A program made the position numbers and the translations under genes. The notes below the pieces were generated by a model. It saw nothing but the letters and a program-made list of their open reading frames with translations, did no database searches and was not told the origin of the DNA. A stretch of 6,219 bases of DNA from Candidatus Bathyarchaeota archaeon (GTDB lineage Archaea > Thermoproteota > Bathyarchaeia > 40CM-2-53-6 > RBG-13-38-9), in NCBI GenBank assembly GCA_023144075.1, contig JAGLGJ010000068.1, positions 1 through 6,219 of the forward strand. Reading direction: 5' to 3'. Of this stretch, positions 5,361 through 6,219 are shown in pieces (position 1 is the stretch's first letter; the number at the start of each line of letters is the position of its first letter).

Positions 5361-6219
5361 TCAATCAGGATATAGATCTTTTGATATCCACTCCAGACCC
5401 AAATCTAGCAAGACTTGTTTTCCAGGTTTACCTTCTTCATCTAATCCTCGTTCTCTATAATATTCCTCAAGCATCTCACCTAGCTCAACAATCTGTCCTT
5501 TAGCAGGCCCTTCAGTCACTGTCTCTTTCAGGAATCTTTCTGGTAAAGTATCGTCTTTTTTTGTAATTCCCATTTTAATATTGAAAGCTCGCTGTACATT
5601 CCATATTCGCTCTCCCACCTTCATAAGATCGTCAAAATTGATTTGCCAACCCGTTATTGCATTGTAGTAGTCGACGAGTAATTGGAGAGGCATTTTTCCC
5701 CAGAAGACCATGAATTTACATATTCCCAGCGAGTCTACCGCACAACAGAGATCTTGATATATTTTTGTCATTCGTCCTTTATCATTTGTTAAGAATCCAT
5801 CAACAGGTTCTTTCCATGGTAACTCTGGGCTAAGCAGACCTCTTTCTACAAGCATTGGCGATCCTCTATTATGATTTGCACCAACATTTGATGTCGCATA
5901 GGCAAGACCCATCGATTTGAATCTTCGAGGATTATGTTCAGGAAATTCCGATCCCTTAACATGCATAGCAAACTTCTCGGATCCTTTACCTATTATCTGC
6001 GAAGCATTTCTTACACCTTCACCAAGAACCGCACCTAAACCTTCCTTCTTTCCAATGAGCTCACACATTTTAACAACAGCATCCGGACTCCCCCAATTCA
6101 TATCAACACCATCTGTGTTTTCGATCAGACCTTTTTCATAACACTCCATTGCAAATGCTATTGCTTGCCCTGCTGATATCGTATCTATCCCAAGCCTGTT
6201 ACAGATGTCGTTAGCCTTT
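5361..6219 (-). CDS. aor: AOR-family tungsten/molybdenum oxidoreductase, C-terminal half (gene continues past the right edge)
   Basis: The family oxidises aldehydes to acids with ferredoxin, using a bis-pterin tungsten or molybdenum cofactor and one [4Fe-4S] cluster. The frame stays open to position 6218 and gives 285 residues, about half of a typical 600-residue protein. Visible landmarks start with DICNRLGIDTISAG at about residues 4-17, the first pterin-binding DxxGLD-type loop (here N-R-L-G-I-D) with its cysteine. A GANHNRGSP segment follows at about 113-121, then DSLGIC at about 162-167, the second pterin loop, whose cysteine is the fourth cluster ligand in P. furiosus AOR. The internal ATG at 6149 is not the start. 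The N-terminal cofactor domain and the CxxCxxxC ligands are outside the window. Which branch it belongs to (AOR, FOR, GAPOR or another) cannot be told. No MoaD/ThiS-like gene follows it. The nearby alcohol dehydrogenase and synthetase suggest aldehyde-acid conversion in fermentation (inference). Confidence 0.93.
   Translation of the reverse strand, partial: KANDICNRLGIDTISAGQAIAFAMECYEKGLIENTDGVDMNWGSPDAVVKMCELIGKKEGLGAVLGEGVRNASQIIGKGSEKFAMHVKGSEFPEHNPRRFKSMGLAYATSNVGANHNRGSPMLVERGLLSPELPWKEPVDGFLTNDKGRMTKIYQDLCCAVDSLGICKFMVFWGKMPLQLLVDYYNAITGWQINFDDLMKVGERIWNVQRAFNIKMGITKKDDTLPERFLKETVTEGPAKGQIVELGEMLEEYYRERGLDEEGKPGKQVLLDLGLEWISKDLYPD

Noticed and set aside
5917..6141. Plus-strand frame of 74 codons
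   Set aside because: Antisense to well-conserved AOR sequence and without family resemblance.
1..6219. CRISPR array, tRNA or rRNA genes, insertion sequences
   Set aside because: No spaced repeats, cloverleaf-like segments, transposase motifs or terminal inverted repeats were seen on reading both strands.

Overview
The window looks like part of an AT-rich archaeal chromosome. This rests on the gene families: an AOR-family oxidoreductase, an ADP-forming acyl-CoA synthetase, a single-domain KaiC-like ATPase, and a response regulator ending in a degenerate KaiC-like domain. Three of the four visible starts are TTG and the fourth is GTG. Intergenic gaps carry T-tracts and TATA-like boxes rather than bacterial hairpin terminators or -35/-10 promoters. 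From memory, the response-regulator tail most resembles proteins of Bathyarchaeia-type Thermoproteota, but the lineage is an inference.

Layout, plus strand: (1) 1-569, the 3' end of a sensor histidine kinase gene cut by the window edge. (2) 576-1448, its response regulator, 6 nt downstream and probably co-transcribed, followed by a T6 tract. (3) 1533-2726, an iron-type alcohol dehydrogenase. (4) 2874-4298, the alpha part (CoA-binding and phosphohistidine domains) of an ADP-forming acetyl/acyl-CoA synthetase. (5) 4256-4441, out of frame with the alpha part, a short reading frame matching the extreme C-terminus of the ATP-grasp (beta) part of the same enzyme. The rest of the ATP-grasp domain is missing.

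Layout, minus strand: (6) 4454-5206, a KaiC-like ATPase converging on the beta remnant with a 12-nt gap. (7) 5361-6219, the C-terminal half of an AOR-family tungsten/molybdenum oxidoreductase, cut by the right edge.

How the genes may work together (inference): AOR interconverts aldehyde and acid with ferredoxin, the alcohol dehydrogenase interconverts aldehyde and alcohol with NAD(P)H, and the ADP-forming synthetase interconverts acyl-CoA and acid with ATP. Together they would form an alcohol/aldehyde/acid/acyl-CoA node typical of archaeal fermentation. Here, however, the synthetase appears broken by an internal deletion, or depends on a beta subunit encoded elsewhere. The two-component pair and the KaiC-like ATPase are signalling genes whose link to this metabolism is unproven.

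The observations most worth a second look are the deleted ATP-grasp domain with its surviving C-terminal scar, and the response regulator whose tail aligns without gaps over the P-loop region to the genuine KaiC-like protein in the same window while lacking every catalytic motif.
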